DNA from: Acidobacteriota bacterium | Lineage (GTDB): Bacteria; Acidobacteriota; Blastocatellia; Pyrinomonadales; Pyrinomonadaceae | Assembly: GCA_005790265.1 (NCBI GenBank) | Contig: SXVE01000206.1 | Span: 1-9,757 of the forward strand | DNA: 9,757 nucleotides | Reading direction: 5' to 3' | Shown here: positions 1-6,648 of the stretch, piece after piece | How positions within the stretch are numbered: position 1 is the first letter of the stretch | How the letters are laid out: each line of letters starts with the position of its first letter | Translations under genes and position numbers: made by a program | The notes under the pieces: model-generated | Database searches by the model: none | What the model was told of the DNA's origin: nothing | Seen by the model: the letters and a program-made list of their open reading frames with translations, nothing else

Positions 1-537
1 CTCATCGCTCTTCGCACACAGCAGATTATCGCCGAAGAAACTGGAGTTGCAAACACGGTTGACCCGCTCGGCGGCTCGTTCTACGTCGAAGCCTTGACGC
101 AGAAAATGGTTGACGGATGTTTCGATTATTTCGACAAAATAGACGGTTTCGGCGGAATGGTCGAAGCGGTCGAAGCCGGTTTTCCGCAGCGCGAAATTCA
201 GGAATCGGCATATCAATATCAAAAAGCCGTCGAACGCAAAGAGCAAACTATCGTCGGCGTAAACAAATACGCGATGGACATCGAACTGCACAAAACCGAC
301 ATTCTCCAAATAGACGAAACCGTCCGCGAAACCCAATTAGCCAGACTGCACGAAACCAAAACAAAACGCGACAACGGCGCGGTTGCCAACGTCCTCGAAA
401 AACTCAAAAAAGGCGCAATCGAAAACGTCAACCTGATGCCGCTAACCGTCGAAGCCGTCAAATCTTATGCGACCGTCGAAGAAATCTGCACGGCGTTAAG
501 AGATGTTTACGGAATTTATGAAGAACCGGCATTCTAA
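1..537 (+). CDS. mcmA1: Methylmalonyl-CoA mutase, large (catalytic) subunit, C-terminal part; 5' end outside the window
   Basis: The frame is open from base 1 and ends at TAA 535-537, giving 178 residues of a subunit usually about 520-560 residues long. The enzyme interconverts (R)-methylmalonyl-CoA and succinyl-CoA using adenosylcobalamin, linking propionate, odd-chain and branched-chain catabolism to the TCA cycle. Family signatures seen are RTQQIIAEETGVANTVDPLG at the left edge, followed by GS(F/Y)YVE, then the AYQYQKAVE segment and a C-terminal ENVNLMPLTVEAVKSYATVE block followed by EICTALRDVYG. These match the end of the TIM-barrel catalytic domain. The chain stops without a B12-binding domain, so this is the separately encoded type; the missing domain is the gene at 6101. 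A sister mutase (isobutyryl- or ethylmalonyl-CoA mutase) cannot be excluded, because the substrate-determining residues are upstream of the window. Family membership is very secure and substrate fairly secure. Confidence 0.93.
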   Translation, partial: LIALRTQQIIAEETGVANTVDPLGGSFYVEALTQKMVDGCFDYFDKIDGFGGMVEAVEAGFPQREIQESAYQYQKAVERKEQTIVGVNKYAMDIELHKTDILQIDETVRETQLARLHETKTKRDNGAVANVLEKLKKGAIENVNLMPLTVEAVKSYATVEEICTALRDVYGIYEEPAF

Positions 538-542
538 ATTTT

Positions 543-752
543 GTGGAAAAGTCATTATATAATTCCATTGCCTTAATTGTGTTTGGCGTTCTGTTAATGC
601 TGATAAACAAGCCTTTCGGAAAAGTTTGTCAGACTTTTCAAAATGATGTTTTGAAAAACGATTAGCCGATCTGGTCTTTTCGATTACCAATCATAATAAT
701 TGGTTTAATTTTATTGACGATTGGCGGTTCTCACTTTTTGTTAAATAATTAA
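543..752 (+). pseudogene. Small two-helix membrane protein split by an in-frame TAG
   Basis: Frame 3 gives a sensible protein that simple ORF calling misses because of one stop codon. GTG at 543, five bases after the mutase stop, opens 40 codons starting (M)EKSLYNSIALIVFGVLLM and continuing LINKPFGKVCQTFQNDV, then KND and TAG at 663-665. The same frame continues for 28 codons, PIWSFRLPIIIIGLILLTIG and GSHFLLNN, to TAA at 750-752. Each half holds one hydrophobic helix (about residues 7-21, and residues 7-20 after the stop) with a polar linker carrying the TAG. No frameshift is needed, and the part after the stop still looks like a membrane helix, so the stop is recent, a sequencing error, or read through. 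A Tyr codon is one base from TAG and would fit the linker. No specific family was recognised, and no Shine-Dalgarno sequence is seen. The 231-base gap between neighbouring genes is otherwise unexplained. Confidence 0.6.
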
Positions 753-768
753 TAAATAAGAGTTTTGC

Positions 769-1044
769 ATGAAGAGAACCGAACACGGCGAAGAACGGCA
801 CGAAGACGAATCGCGTCCGACGAGCGAGGCGTTACGGGATAAAGCCGAGACGAATGAGATTTATTCCGACGTTGAAACGGGTTATTATATTTTTGTCGGC
901 GAGCGCGGTCGGACGCACGTTTTTACCGTTGAAAATCTGCATCACACGAGTTTTCGGACAACTAAATATAACCGCTTTGAGCGCCAGATTTCAGGCAAGT
1001 GGGAAATCGTTTTTCGGAAAGATTTACCCGACGCGTTAAAATAA
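769..1044 (+). CDS. Small conserved-looking hypothetical protein, 91 residues
   Basis: ATG 769 to TAA 1042-1044, with only a weak purine stretch (AAGAG, about 759) upstream. The N-terminal 30 residues are highly charged (EHGEERHEDESR) and probably disordered. From about residue 37 the chain becomes compact, with TGYYIFVGERGRTHVFTVEN, then LHHTSFRTTKYNR and a closing GKWEIVFRKDLPDAL, which reads like a small beta-rich fold. There is no signal peptide or membrane segment, so it should be cytoplasmic. I do not recognise a named domain. The stop lies two bases before the next ATG, and that gene ends one base before the YdeI-family gene, so the three are probably one operon. Coding is supported by the tight packing and a sensible composition; function is unknown. 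Confidence 0.7.
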   Translation: MKRTEHGEERHEDESRPTSEALRDKAETNEIYSDVETGYYIFVGERGRTHVFTVENLHHTSFRTTKYNRFERQISGKWEIVFRKDLPDALK

Positions 1045-1046
1045 TT

Positions 1047-1283
1047 ATGAAAATCTTAAAAACAAGATCAATCGCCTCCGTCGAATTAGCCGAAGTCGAG
1101 ATTTCAATTGACGAACTGCAAGTTTTTGAAGCCGCTTTGAACTACGCGACCAAAACCTTAGACGAAAAGGAAATTGAGAGAATATTCGGCGCGTCGAAAG
1201 ATGAATTGGAAGGAATTATCGAAGATGTCGAAAAGACTTCGGCAATCTGCAAAGAGCAAACACCGGAACACGCTTTAGCTTAA
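1047..1283 (+). CDS. Small acidic helical hypothetical protein, 78 residues
   Basis: I chose ATG 1047 over an in-frame GTG at 999 because ATG begins two bases after the previous stop, whereas GTG would overlap the previous gene by 46 bases. The protein is acidic and predicted mostly helical: a short N-terminal strand-like segment (KTRSIASVELAEVEISIDEL) followed by a Glu/Asp-rich helical stretch with EKEIERIFGASKDELEGIIE. It has no signal peptide, no Cys pair and no recognisable DNA-binding motif. It could be a small regulatory or partner protein for its operon neighbours, but nothing in the sequence shows this. It ends at TAA 1281-1283, one base before the ATG of the YdeI-family gene, consistent with translational coupling. 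Confidence 0.68.
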   Translation: MKILKTRSIASVELAEVEISIDELQVFEAALNYATKTLDEKEIERIFGASKDELEGIIEDVEKTSAICKEQTPEHALA

Positions 1284-1284
1284 A

Positions 1285-1839
1285 ATGAATCCGCAGTTTT
1301 TCCCAACACAATTCGATTTCCGCCGTTGGCTTGAAGAAAATCACGAGACGGCGACGGAGATTATCGTCGGTTACTACAACGTCAAATCGGGCAGAGGCGG
1401 GATGACGTGGAGCGAATCGGTGGATCAGGCGTTGTGTTTTGGTTGGATTGACGGCGTGCGGCGCAAAGTTAATGAGGAAAGTTACTCGAATCGGTTTACG
1501 CCGCGCCGGGCAGATTCAAATTGGAGCGCGGTGAATATCGCGAAAGTCGCGGAATTAACCGCAAAAGGCTTGATGAAGCCGGCGGGAATCGCGGCGTTTG
1601 AAAAGCGAAAAGACAGCAAATCCAGCGTTTACGCTTATGAAAATGAGTTAAAATCGTTTTCCGATGAGTTTGAAAAACGTTTTCGGGCGAATGAAACGGC
1701 TTGGGAATTTTTTGAGAAACAAGCGAACTGGTATAAAAAGCAGATGATTAATTGGGTGATGACGGCGAAACAGGCGGCGACGCGCGAGAAAAGGCTGGAA
1801 AAATTGATGGCGGAAAGTGCGATTGGAAAAAGACTTTAG
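1285..1839 (+). CDS. YdeI/OmpD-associated (COG4430-like) family protein
   Basis: The 184-residue length and block order match the YdeI/OmpD-associated family throughout. Visible blocks are FDFRRWLEENHETATE (10-25), MTWSESVDQALCFGWIDGVR (40-59), SYSNRFTPRRADSNWSAVNI (67-86), GLMKPAGIAAFEKR (95-108) and the C-terminal MINWVMTAKQAATREKRLEK region. The pattern of ALCFGWIDG, FTPR and WSAVNI is the family signature. Members are soluble cytoplasmic proteins of unclear biochemistry; names such as 'bacteriocin-protection' come from indirect genetics and should not be read as a proven role here. The ATG is one base after the preceding stop, and no Shine-Dalgarno sequence precedes it, suggesting coupled translation with the two small genes upstream. 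Family assignment is strong; function remains open. Confidence 0.9.
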   Translation: MNPQFFPTQFDFRRWLEENHETATEIIVGYYNVKSGRGGMTWSESVDQALCFGWIDGVRRKVNEESYSNRFTPRRADSNWSAVNIAKVAELTAKGLMKPAGIAAFEKRKDSKSSVYAYENELKSFSDEFEKRFRANETAWEFFEKQANWYKKQMINWVMTAKQAATREKRLEKLMAESAIGKRL

Positions 1840-1866
1840 TTTTGATCGGGTGAAGGTTAACCAAAT

Positions 1867-2319
1867 ATGAATATAAATCTTTTGCGAACCGATTCGGATA
1901 ATGCGGATTTCCGCGAACTCGTGCGTCTGCTCGACGCCGATTTAGCGATTCGCGACGGCGCGGAACACGCTTTTTATGCCCAGTTTAATAAAATTGATAA
2001 AATTCGCCACGTCGTCGTCGCTTACGAAAATGAAAAGGCGATTGGCTGCGGCGCGTTCAAAGAATATGAGCCGGAAACGGCGGAAATCAAGCGAATGTAT
2101 GTGCGCGAAGAAAATCGCGGGCGCGGCATCGCGGGACAAATTTTAGCGGAACTTGAAAACTGGGCGAAAGAAACGAATTTTTCAACGTGCATTTTGGAAA
2201 CCGGAAAAAAACAGCCGGAAGCGATTCGGCTTTACGAGAAAAACGGTTACGAAAAAATTCCGAGTTACGGGCAATATTTGAATGTCGAAAACAGCGTCTG
2301 TATGAAAAAATCAATCTAA
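1867..2319 (+). CDS. GNAT-family N-acetyltransferase
   Basis: A 150-residue single-domain GNAT protein, the typical length. Beta strands at about 47-53 (RHVVVAY) and 58-66 (AIGCGAFKE) lead to motif A at 73-91, AEIKRMYVREENRGRGIAG. There R84-x-x-G87-x-A89 is the acetyl-CoA pyrophosphate loop. Motif B follows at about 108-131, with ILETGKKQPEAIRLYEKNGY, including the usual EAIRLYEKxGY helix. It transfers an acetyl group from acetyl-CoA to an amine; the acceptor cannot be read from sequence. It is cytoplasmic, with no signal peptide. It starts 27 bases after the YdeI-family gene and ends 25 bases before the esterase gene. A weak AAGG lies about ten bases upstream of the ATG. Superfamily call is firm; substrate is unknown. 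Confidence 0.9.
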   Translation: MNINLLRTDSDNADFRELVRLLDADLAIRDGAEHAFYAQFNKIDKIRHVVVAYENEKAIGCGAFKEYEPETAEIKRMYVREENRGRGIAGQILAELENWAKETNFSTCILETGKKQPEAIRLYEKNGYEKIPSYGQYLNVENSVCMKKSI

Positions 2320-2344
2320 AGTCTGGTGCGAAAATTGAGAAAAA

Positions 2345-4351
2345 ATGATTTCTAAAACAATAAAATCGAGTAATTTTCCTTTGAAGAATGTTGTTAAAGC
2401 ATTCTTTTTTTGTTTGCTCGTCGCGGGAAATTCAACGGTTTTCGCCGAAGTGAAGCTGGCGCGGATTTTTTCCGATCATGTCGTTTTGCAGCGGCAGAAA
2501 CCGATTCCGGTTTGGGGCTGGGCTGAAGCGAATGAAGCGGTAAATGTTTCGCTCGGCGCGCAAAACAAAACGGCAACAGCTGACAAATCGGGAAAATGGA
2601 CGGTGATTTTCGCGCCGCTCGAAGCGACGGGCGAGCCGCTTGAATTGAAAGCAGCGGCAAAATCGGGCAGTTCAACGGTGAAAGACGTTTTGATCGGCGA
2701 AGTTTGGCTGTGTTCGGGACAATCGAATATGGAATGGACGGTCAAGCAGGCGGACAATTTCGCAAAGGAGAAAAAGGACGCAAATTATCCAAACATTCGG
2801 CATTTTACGGTCGAACATACAGTAGAAATCGAGCCGCAGACGGATTTGAAATCGGGCGAATGGAAAACGAGTTCGGCTGAGACGGTCGGCGATTTTACGG
2901 CAATCGGTTTCTTTTTCGCGCGGGAAATTTATCAAAAATTAAAAATTCCGATTGGGCTTGTGCATTCGTCGTGGGGCGGCTCGCAAATCGAAGGCTGGAT
3001 TTCCAAAGAAGGAATGCTTTCGTCGGACGAATTGAAAGATTACGGACGCAATCTGCCGAAAAATTGGGCGGAAGCCGACCAGATTTTGGAGCGCAACGTA
3101 AAACGCGCGACGCTCGGCGACGCCAATGCGAATCCGGCTTTGGCGGACGAGAAAAAATATTTGGACGCCGATTACGATTTTTCAAAATGGATTGCCAATA
3201 ATCCAATCGGTCAGTGGGATTGGAAAGGAATTTGGGCGTGGCGCGGCAATGGTTTTATGGCGCGAAAAGTCGAAATTCCGGCGAGTTTCGTCGCGCAGGA
3301 AACGATTTTAGGATTGGCGGAAAGTTACAGCCACAACGAAATTTACATTAACGGCAAACAGATTTTTTCGGGAATTACCAAAGGCAAACGCGAAATCATC
3401 GTGCCGAAAAATTCGTGGCATTCCGGCGAAAATCGCATCGTCGTCAAGATGAACAAAACCATTGAGCCGGATTGGTTCGGATTGGGATTTCAAGGCTCGG
3501 CGGACAATGTTTTTGTGCAAGCGAAAAGCCAAAAAATTCCGCTTGGCGATGACAGATGGCATTTGATGCCGTCGTTTGCCGAATCGCACGAATACGCGCA
3601 TTCTAGCAACAATGTCGGAACGCTGATTTATAACGGAATGATCGCGCCGCTCGTTCCTTTTGCGATGCGCGGCGTGCTTTGGTATCAAGGCGAAACAAAC
3701 GCCGGTCGGTCGTATCAATACCGCCAAACTTTTCCGCTTTTGATTAATGACTGGCGCGAAAAATGGAATGACGAGCTTTATTTCTATTTCGTTCAGTTAT
3801 CGAGTTACGGTGCCAATCAAAGCAGCAATGTAGGAAGCGGTTGGGCGGAATTGCGCGAGGCGCAGACGATGACTTTGAGTTTACCGAAAACCGGAATGGC
3901 GGTCACAACCGACATCGGCAATGCCAATGATATTCATCCGACCAATAAATTCGATGTCGGCAAACGTCTGGCGGCAAACGCTTTAAAGCAAACTTACGGT
4001 CAAAACGTGCCGTTCAGCAGTCCGCTGTTCGATTCGGTCAGATATGAAAACGGCAAAGCAATCGTCACGTTCAAATTCGCCGACGGCGTTTTAACCGTCA
4101 AAGATAAATTCGGCTACGTCAAAGGTTTTGAAATCGCGGGCGCTGATAAAAAGTTTTATTATGCGAAAGCGGAAATCGTTGACAGCAAAGTCGTCGTTAC
4201 AAGCGAAAACGTGGCAAATCCCGTCGCCGTCAGATACGCTTGGTCGGACGCGCCCGTTGACGCGAATTTATACAATGCGGCTGGTTTTCCGGTTTCGCCT
4301 TTTCGCACCGACGATTGGCGCGGCGTCACCGAATCAAACAAATTCCAGTAA
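2345..4351 (+). CDS. Secreted sialate O-acetylesterase-type SGNH hydrolase (SASA family)
   Basis: A 668-residue exported carbohydrate esterase. A signal peptide spans residues 1-34 (basic start, KAFFFCLLVAG core, probable cleavage after VFA). The mature N-terminus, LARIFSDHVVLQRQKPIPVW, is the standard beta-sandwich opening of this family. The SGNH nucleophile block is GEVWLCSGQSNMEW with Ser127; LWYQGETN (445-452) is the conserved oxyanion block; DIHP (529-532) supplies catalytic Asp529 and His531. Between the nucleophile and WYQGETN, roughly residues 285-390, lies an inserted beta-rich domain (WKGIWAWRGNGFMARK, then YINGKQIF) resembling a galactose-binding-like module. Family members remove O-acetyl groups from sialic acid or plant polysaccharides such as xylan. 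No sialic acid or xylan genes are nearby, so the substrate is undecided. Probably periplasmic or extracellular. All catalytic residues are present. Confidence 0.9.
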   Translation: MISKTIKSSNFPLKNVVKAFFFCLLVAGNSTVFAEVKLARIFSDHVVLQRQKPIPVWGWAEANEAVNVSLGAQNKTATADKSGKWTVIFAPLEATGEPLELKAAAKSGSSTVKDVLIGEVWLCSGQSNMEWTVKQADNFAKEKKDANYPNIRHFTVEHTVEIEPQTDLKSGEWKTSSAETVGDFTAIGFFFAREIYQKLKIPIGLVHSSWGGSQIEGWISKEGMLSSDELKDYGRNLPKNWAEADQILERNVKRATLGDANANPALADEKKYLDADYDFSKWIANNPIGQWDWKGIWAWRGNGFMARKVEIPASFVAQETILGLAESYSHNEIYINGKQIFSGITKGKREIIVPKNSWHSGENRIVVKMNKTIEPDWFGLGFQGSADNVFVQAKSQKIPLGDDRWHLMPSFAESHEYAHSSNNVGTLIYNGMIAPLVPFAMRGVLWYQGETNAGRSYQYRQTFPLLINDWREKWNDELYFYFVQLSSYGANQSSNVGSGWAELREAQTMTLSLPKTGMAVTTDIGNANDIHPTNKFDVGKRLAANALKQTYGQNVPFSSPLFDSVRYENGKAIVTFKFADGVLTVKDKFGYVKGFEIAGADKKFYYAKAEIVDSKVVVTSENVANPVAVRYAWSDAPVDANLYNAAGFPVSPFRTDDWRGVTESNKFQ

Positions 4352-4410
4352 ATTTTGCGAAAAGCATTGCGGCAACTCGGACGCGGCACAATCGAATCAT
4401 AACAACCGAA

Positions 4411-5271
4411 ATGTTAACACCGACCGTCATCGCCATTCCGCTTTTCGCCGCTTTGATCGCGTTCGAGGCGTGGTTTATCAAGCGCGAAAATCGAGCGCTT
4501 TTCGACCGCAAAGATGCGTGGACGAATATTTTTCTCGGTTTCGGCAGCGTCGCGTGGGGCGCGTTTTTCGGTTTGGCGACCGGCGTTTTTTATGCGGCGG
4601 TTTATGAAATCGCGCCGTATAAAATGCCGATGAATCAATGGTGGACGTGGACGATTTTGTTGTTTTTAGACGATTTCGCTTATTACTGGTTTCACCGTTT
4701 CAGCCACGAAATCCGGTTTTTCTGGAATTTTCACGTCGTTCATCACTCGTCGAATCAATACAATCTGAGCGTCGCCGTCCGGCAAAGCTGGTTTTCCGGC
4801 GTCGCGCACTGGATTTTTTACATTCCGGTCGCCTTTTTGGGATTTCCCTTTTGGGCGTTTGCGACGATGCACGGATTTAATTTGATTTATCAATTCTGGA
4901 TTCACACGAAAGTCGTCAAGAAAATGCCCGCTTGGTTTGAATTCGTTTTTAATACGCCGTCGCATCATCGCGTTCATCACGGCGTCAACGACGAATATTT
5001 GGACAAAAATTACGCCGGAATTTTCATCGTTTGGGACAGATTATTCGGCACTTTCGTTGACGAAAAAAGCGAAGTTCGCTACGGTATTACGACGCCTTTG
5101 AAAAGTTACAATGCGCTTTGGATCAATTCGCACGGCTGGTTTGAAACGTTCGCGGCGATGCGGACGAAGCGCACGATGGCGGGAAAACTTCGCTGTCTGT
5201 TCGGCGCTCCGGCGATGGATTTTGAAGAATCACAACCGCGCGGCGCGCGAGCTAAACAAACGATTCAGTGA
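4411..5271 (+). CDS. Fatty acid hydroxylase/sterol desaturase-superfamily membrane enzyme, alkylglycerol-monooxygenase-like
   Basis: ATG 4411 gives 286 residues. An in-frame TTG at 4315 would overlap the esterase gene by 37 bases and add a polar, non-conserved leader, so ATG is preferred. The chain starts with a transmembrane helix (about 4-21), has further hydrophobic segments (about 39-65, 80-93, 130-160), and carries the three di-iron histidine clusters: HRFSH (95-99), HVVHH (108-112) and HHRVHH (185-190). VHHSSNQYNLSVAVRQSW and NTPSHHRVHHG resemble the alkylglycerol monooxygenase (TMEM195) branch more than classical sterol C5 desaturases. These enzymes use O2 and a non-haem di-iron centre to hydroxylate or desaturate lipids in the membrane. 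Whether it acts on ether lipids, fatty acids or sterol-like lipids is not decidable. All metal ligands are intact. It follows the esterase by 59 bases. Confidence 0.9.
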   Translation: MLTPTVIAIPLFAALIAFEAWFIKRENRALFDRKDAWTNIFLGFGSVAWGAFFGLATGVFYAAVYEIAPYKMPMNQWWTWTILLFLDDFAYYWFHRFSHEIRFFWNFHVVHHSSNQYNLSVAVRQSWFSGVAHWIFYIPVAFLGFPFWAFATMHGFNLIYQFWIHTKVVKKMPAWFEFVFNTPSHHRVHHGVNDEYLDKNYAGIFIVWDRLFGTFVDEKSEVRYGITTPLKSYNALWINSHGWFETFAAMRTKRTMAGKLRCLFGAPAMDFEESQPRGARAKQTIQ

Positions 5272-5330
5272 CGGCAAATTTTCGATAAATTCTAAACTAA
5301 AAATTCAAAGTTAAAATCAACCGATCAAAT

Positions 5331-6086
5331 ATGAAAAAAACATTCGCGGCTTTTTTGCTGACGCTTGCCGTCGTCGCCGTCGGTTTCGCGCAAACCGTCA
5401 CAATCACGCCGAAAAAAACCGTCTATACGCGCAAAGGCAAAGTTACGATAAAGGAAAAACGAACATTTGTCGTTACTTATCCGCAAACTTCAGGCGCGAT
5501 TCCGGTAAACGCTAAAAAAAATCTCGACAACTCGATCAGCTACTGGAAAGTTTTCGGCACGACGCTGCGCGAAAATCAGACGGAATCAGATTGGCTTTCC
5601 GAGATGTCTTACAAAGTGAACTACAACAAAAACGGCATTCTCGACATCGCGCTGACGCAGGAAGGCAGCGGCGCTTACCCTGATTCGTCAACGATTGAAA
5701 AAGTGATTGATTTGAAAACCGGCAATCAAGTCAAATTCGCCGACGTTTTCAAAGCGAATGCGCTCGCCGATTTCGCAAAATTGGTTAACGGAAAACTCTC
5801 CGTTGAGAAAAAAGATATTATTCAGCGCATTGACAAAGGCGAATTCGGCGACGAAAACGATAAAGAAGCGAATGACGCTTTGAAGCAACAATTGAACGAG
5901 CTGAATTTTACCGCCGAAACGTTCGATGAATTTTCAATCAGCGATCAAGGCGTGACAATTATTTACGACGCCGGTTTTCCGCACGTCATTCAGGCGGCGC
6001 AGCCGGACGGGCGTTATTTTTTCAAATGGGCGGAAGTAAAACCGTTTATCAAACTCGACGGCTTGCTTGGCAAGTTCGTTCGTTAA
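5331..6086 (+). CDS. Secreted DUF3298/RsiV-like domain protein
   Basis: A 251-residue protein with a clear signal peptide (MKK, then FAAFLLTLAVVAVGFAQ, cleavage near residue 20). The mature chain shows the layout seen in DUF4163/DUF3298 proteins, the type found in RsiV anti-sigma factors and PdaC-like proteins. An early strand region (KRTFVVTYPQTSG) comes first, then YKVNYNKNGILDIALTQEGS, then an AYPDSSTIEKVIDLKTGNQV block. After that comes VKFADVFKANALADFAKLVN, and the chain ends in a GVTIIYDAGFPHV-type strand. The DLKTG-x(5)-FADVF arrangement matches the family's 'D..TG....L.DLF' region. No catalytic deacetylase domain, membrane anchor or sigma-binding domain is present, so it is a free exported protein of unknown role. 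No Shine-Dalgarno sequence is visible. It sits 59 bases after the membrane hydroxylase and 14 bases before the mutase small subunit. Coding is certain; the family call is moderate. Confidence 0.75.
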   Translation: MKKTFAAFLLTLAVVAVGFAQTVTITPKKTVYTRKGKVTIKEKRTFVVTYPQTSGAIPVNAKKNLDNSISYWKVFGTTLRENQTESDWLSEMSYKVNYNKNGILDIALTQEGSGAYPDSSTIEKVIDLKTGNQVKFADVFKANALADFAKLVNGKLSVEKKDIIQRIDKGEFGDENDKEANDALKQQLNELNFTAETFDEFSISDQGVTIIYDAGFPHVIQAAQPDGRYFFKWAEVKPFIKLDGLLGKFVR

Positions 6087-6100
6087 TATAATTCGACATT

Positions 6101-6505
6101 ATGAACGAAAGAAAAATCAGAGTTCTCGTTGCCAAACCAGGACTCGACGGACACGACCGCGGCGCAAAAGTCATCGCCCGCGCCTTACGCGACGCCGGAA
6201 TGGAAGTGATTTACACCGGTTTGCGGCAAACGCCCGAAATGATTGCGGCAGCCGCTTTGCAGGAAGACGTTGACGCGGTCGGCATCTCGATTTTGTCCGG
6301 CGCGCACAACACTTTATGTCCGCGCATCGTCAATCTTTTGCGCGAAAACGGAATGGACGACACGCTCGTTTTGGTCGGCGGCATCGTTCCGCAGGAAGAC
6401 ATTACAACGTTAAAACAAAACGGCGTTTCGGAAGTTTTCCTGCCGGGAACTTCGACCGACGACATTGTAAAATTTATTAACGCGCACGTTCGCAGCGAGA
6501 ATTAG
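6101..6505 (+). CDS. mcmA2: Methylmalonyl-CoA mutase, small subunit (cobalamin-binding)
   Basis: A 134-residue stand-alone B12-binding domain, the normal size for the split type of mutase. The opening KIRVLVAKPGLDGHDRGAKV carries D16-x-H18-x-x-G21, in which His18 is the lower axial ligand to cobalt. S63-x-L65 (GISILSGAH) and the V92-G-G94 turn complete the base-off/His-on cobalamin signature. It partners the large subunit encoded at the left edge to form the active adenosylcobalamin enzyme in the cytoplasm. The two genes lie about 5.6 kb apart on the same strand, with eight predicted genes (one of them broken) between them, so the pair is not in the usual adjacent arrangement. The ATG is 14 bases after the DUF3298-like gene and lacks a Shine-Dalgarno sequence. 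It could instead serve another acyl-CoA mutase; the methylmalonyl assignment rests on similarity and on the large subunit. Confidence 0.92.
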   Translation: MNERKIRVLVAKPGLDGHDRGAKVIARALRDAGMEVIYTGLRQTPEMIAAAALQEDVDAVGISILSGAHNTLCPRIVNLLRENGMDDTLVLVGGIVPQEDITTLKQNGVSEVFLPGTSTDDIVKFINAHVRSEN

Positions 6506-6549
6506 ATGATTGGCACATAGATTGCAAATTGTTGAATTTAACAGCGCTT

Positions 6550-6578
6550 TTGTGTATCAAACATTTACATTTTATATG
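6550..6578 (+). promoter_or_regulatory. Weak sigma70-like promoter candidate before the basic repeat protein
   Basis: The AT-rich gap 6506-6648 separates the mutase small subunit from the exported repeat protein. TTGTGT at 6550-6555 and TATATG at 6573-6578 are 17 bases apart, but match consensus at only three and four positions. A second possibility is TTTACA 6564-6569 with TATAAG 6585-6590, spacing 15. GAGGA at 6632-6636, 12 bases before the ATG, may be the ribosome site. No terminator was seen after the mutase gene, so readthrough from upstream is also possible. Confidence 0.25.
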
Positions 6579-6648
6579 CATTTTTATAAGAAATTTGTTT
6601 GCGCATCAAAGCTTATATCAATCAAAGAAGAGAGGATAAAAATAAATT

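Noticed and set aside
619..657. Two overlapping, mutually exclusive AT-rich hairpins (GAAAAGT/ACTTTTC and TTTTCAAAA/TTTTGAAAA) resembling an attenuator
   Set aside because: They fall inside the hidden membrane-protein frame 543-752, have no U-run, and AT-rich stems of this size are common by chance.
663..665. TAG decoded as pyrrolysine or as a programmed amber
   Set aside because: No pyrrolysine genes or downstream insertion structure are seen, and the host type gives no reason to expect it. Mutation or sequence error is simpler.
686..712. Hairpin ACCAAT/ATTGGT followed by a T-rich stretch, as a terminator for the mutase gene
   Set aside because: The stem has only six pairs, is AT-rich, and the bases encode the second hydrophobic helix of the interrupted gene.
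3308..3727. Antisense open frame of about 139 codons inside the esterase gene
   Set aside because: It lies wholly opposite a well-conserved coding region. Its composition is Arg/His/Phe-rich, as expected from the codon bias of the sense gene, with no family features.
4128..4607. Plus-strand frame bridging the esterase and hydroxylase genes
   Set aside because: It overlaps the ends of two well-supported genes in another frame and is rich in Arg/Ser with no fold features.
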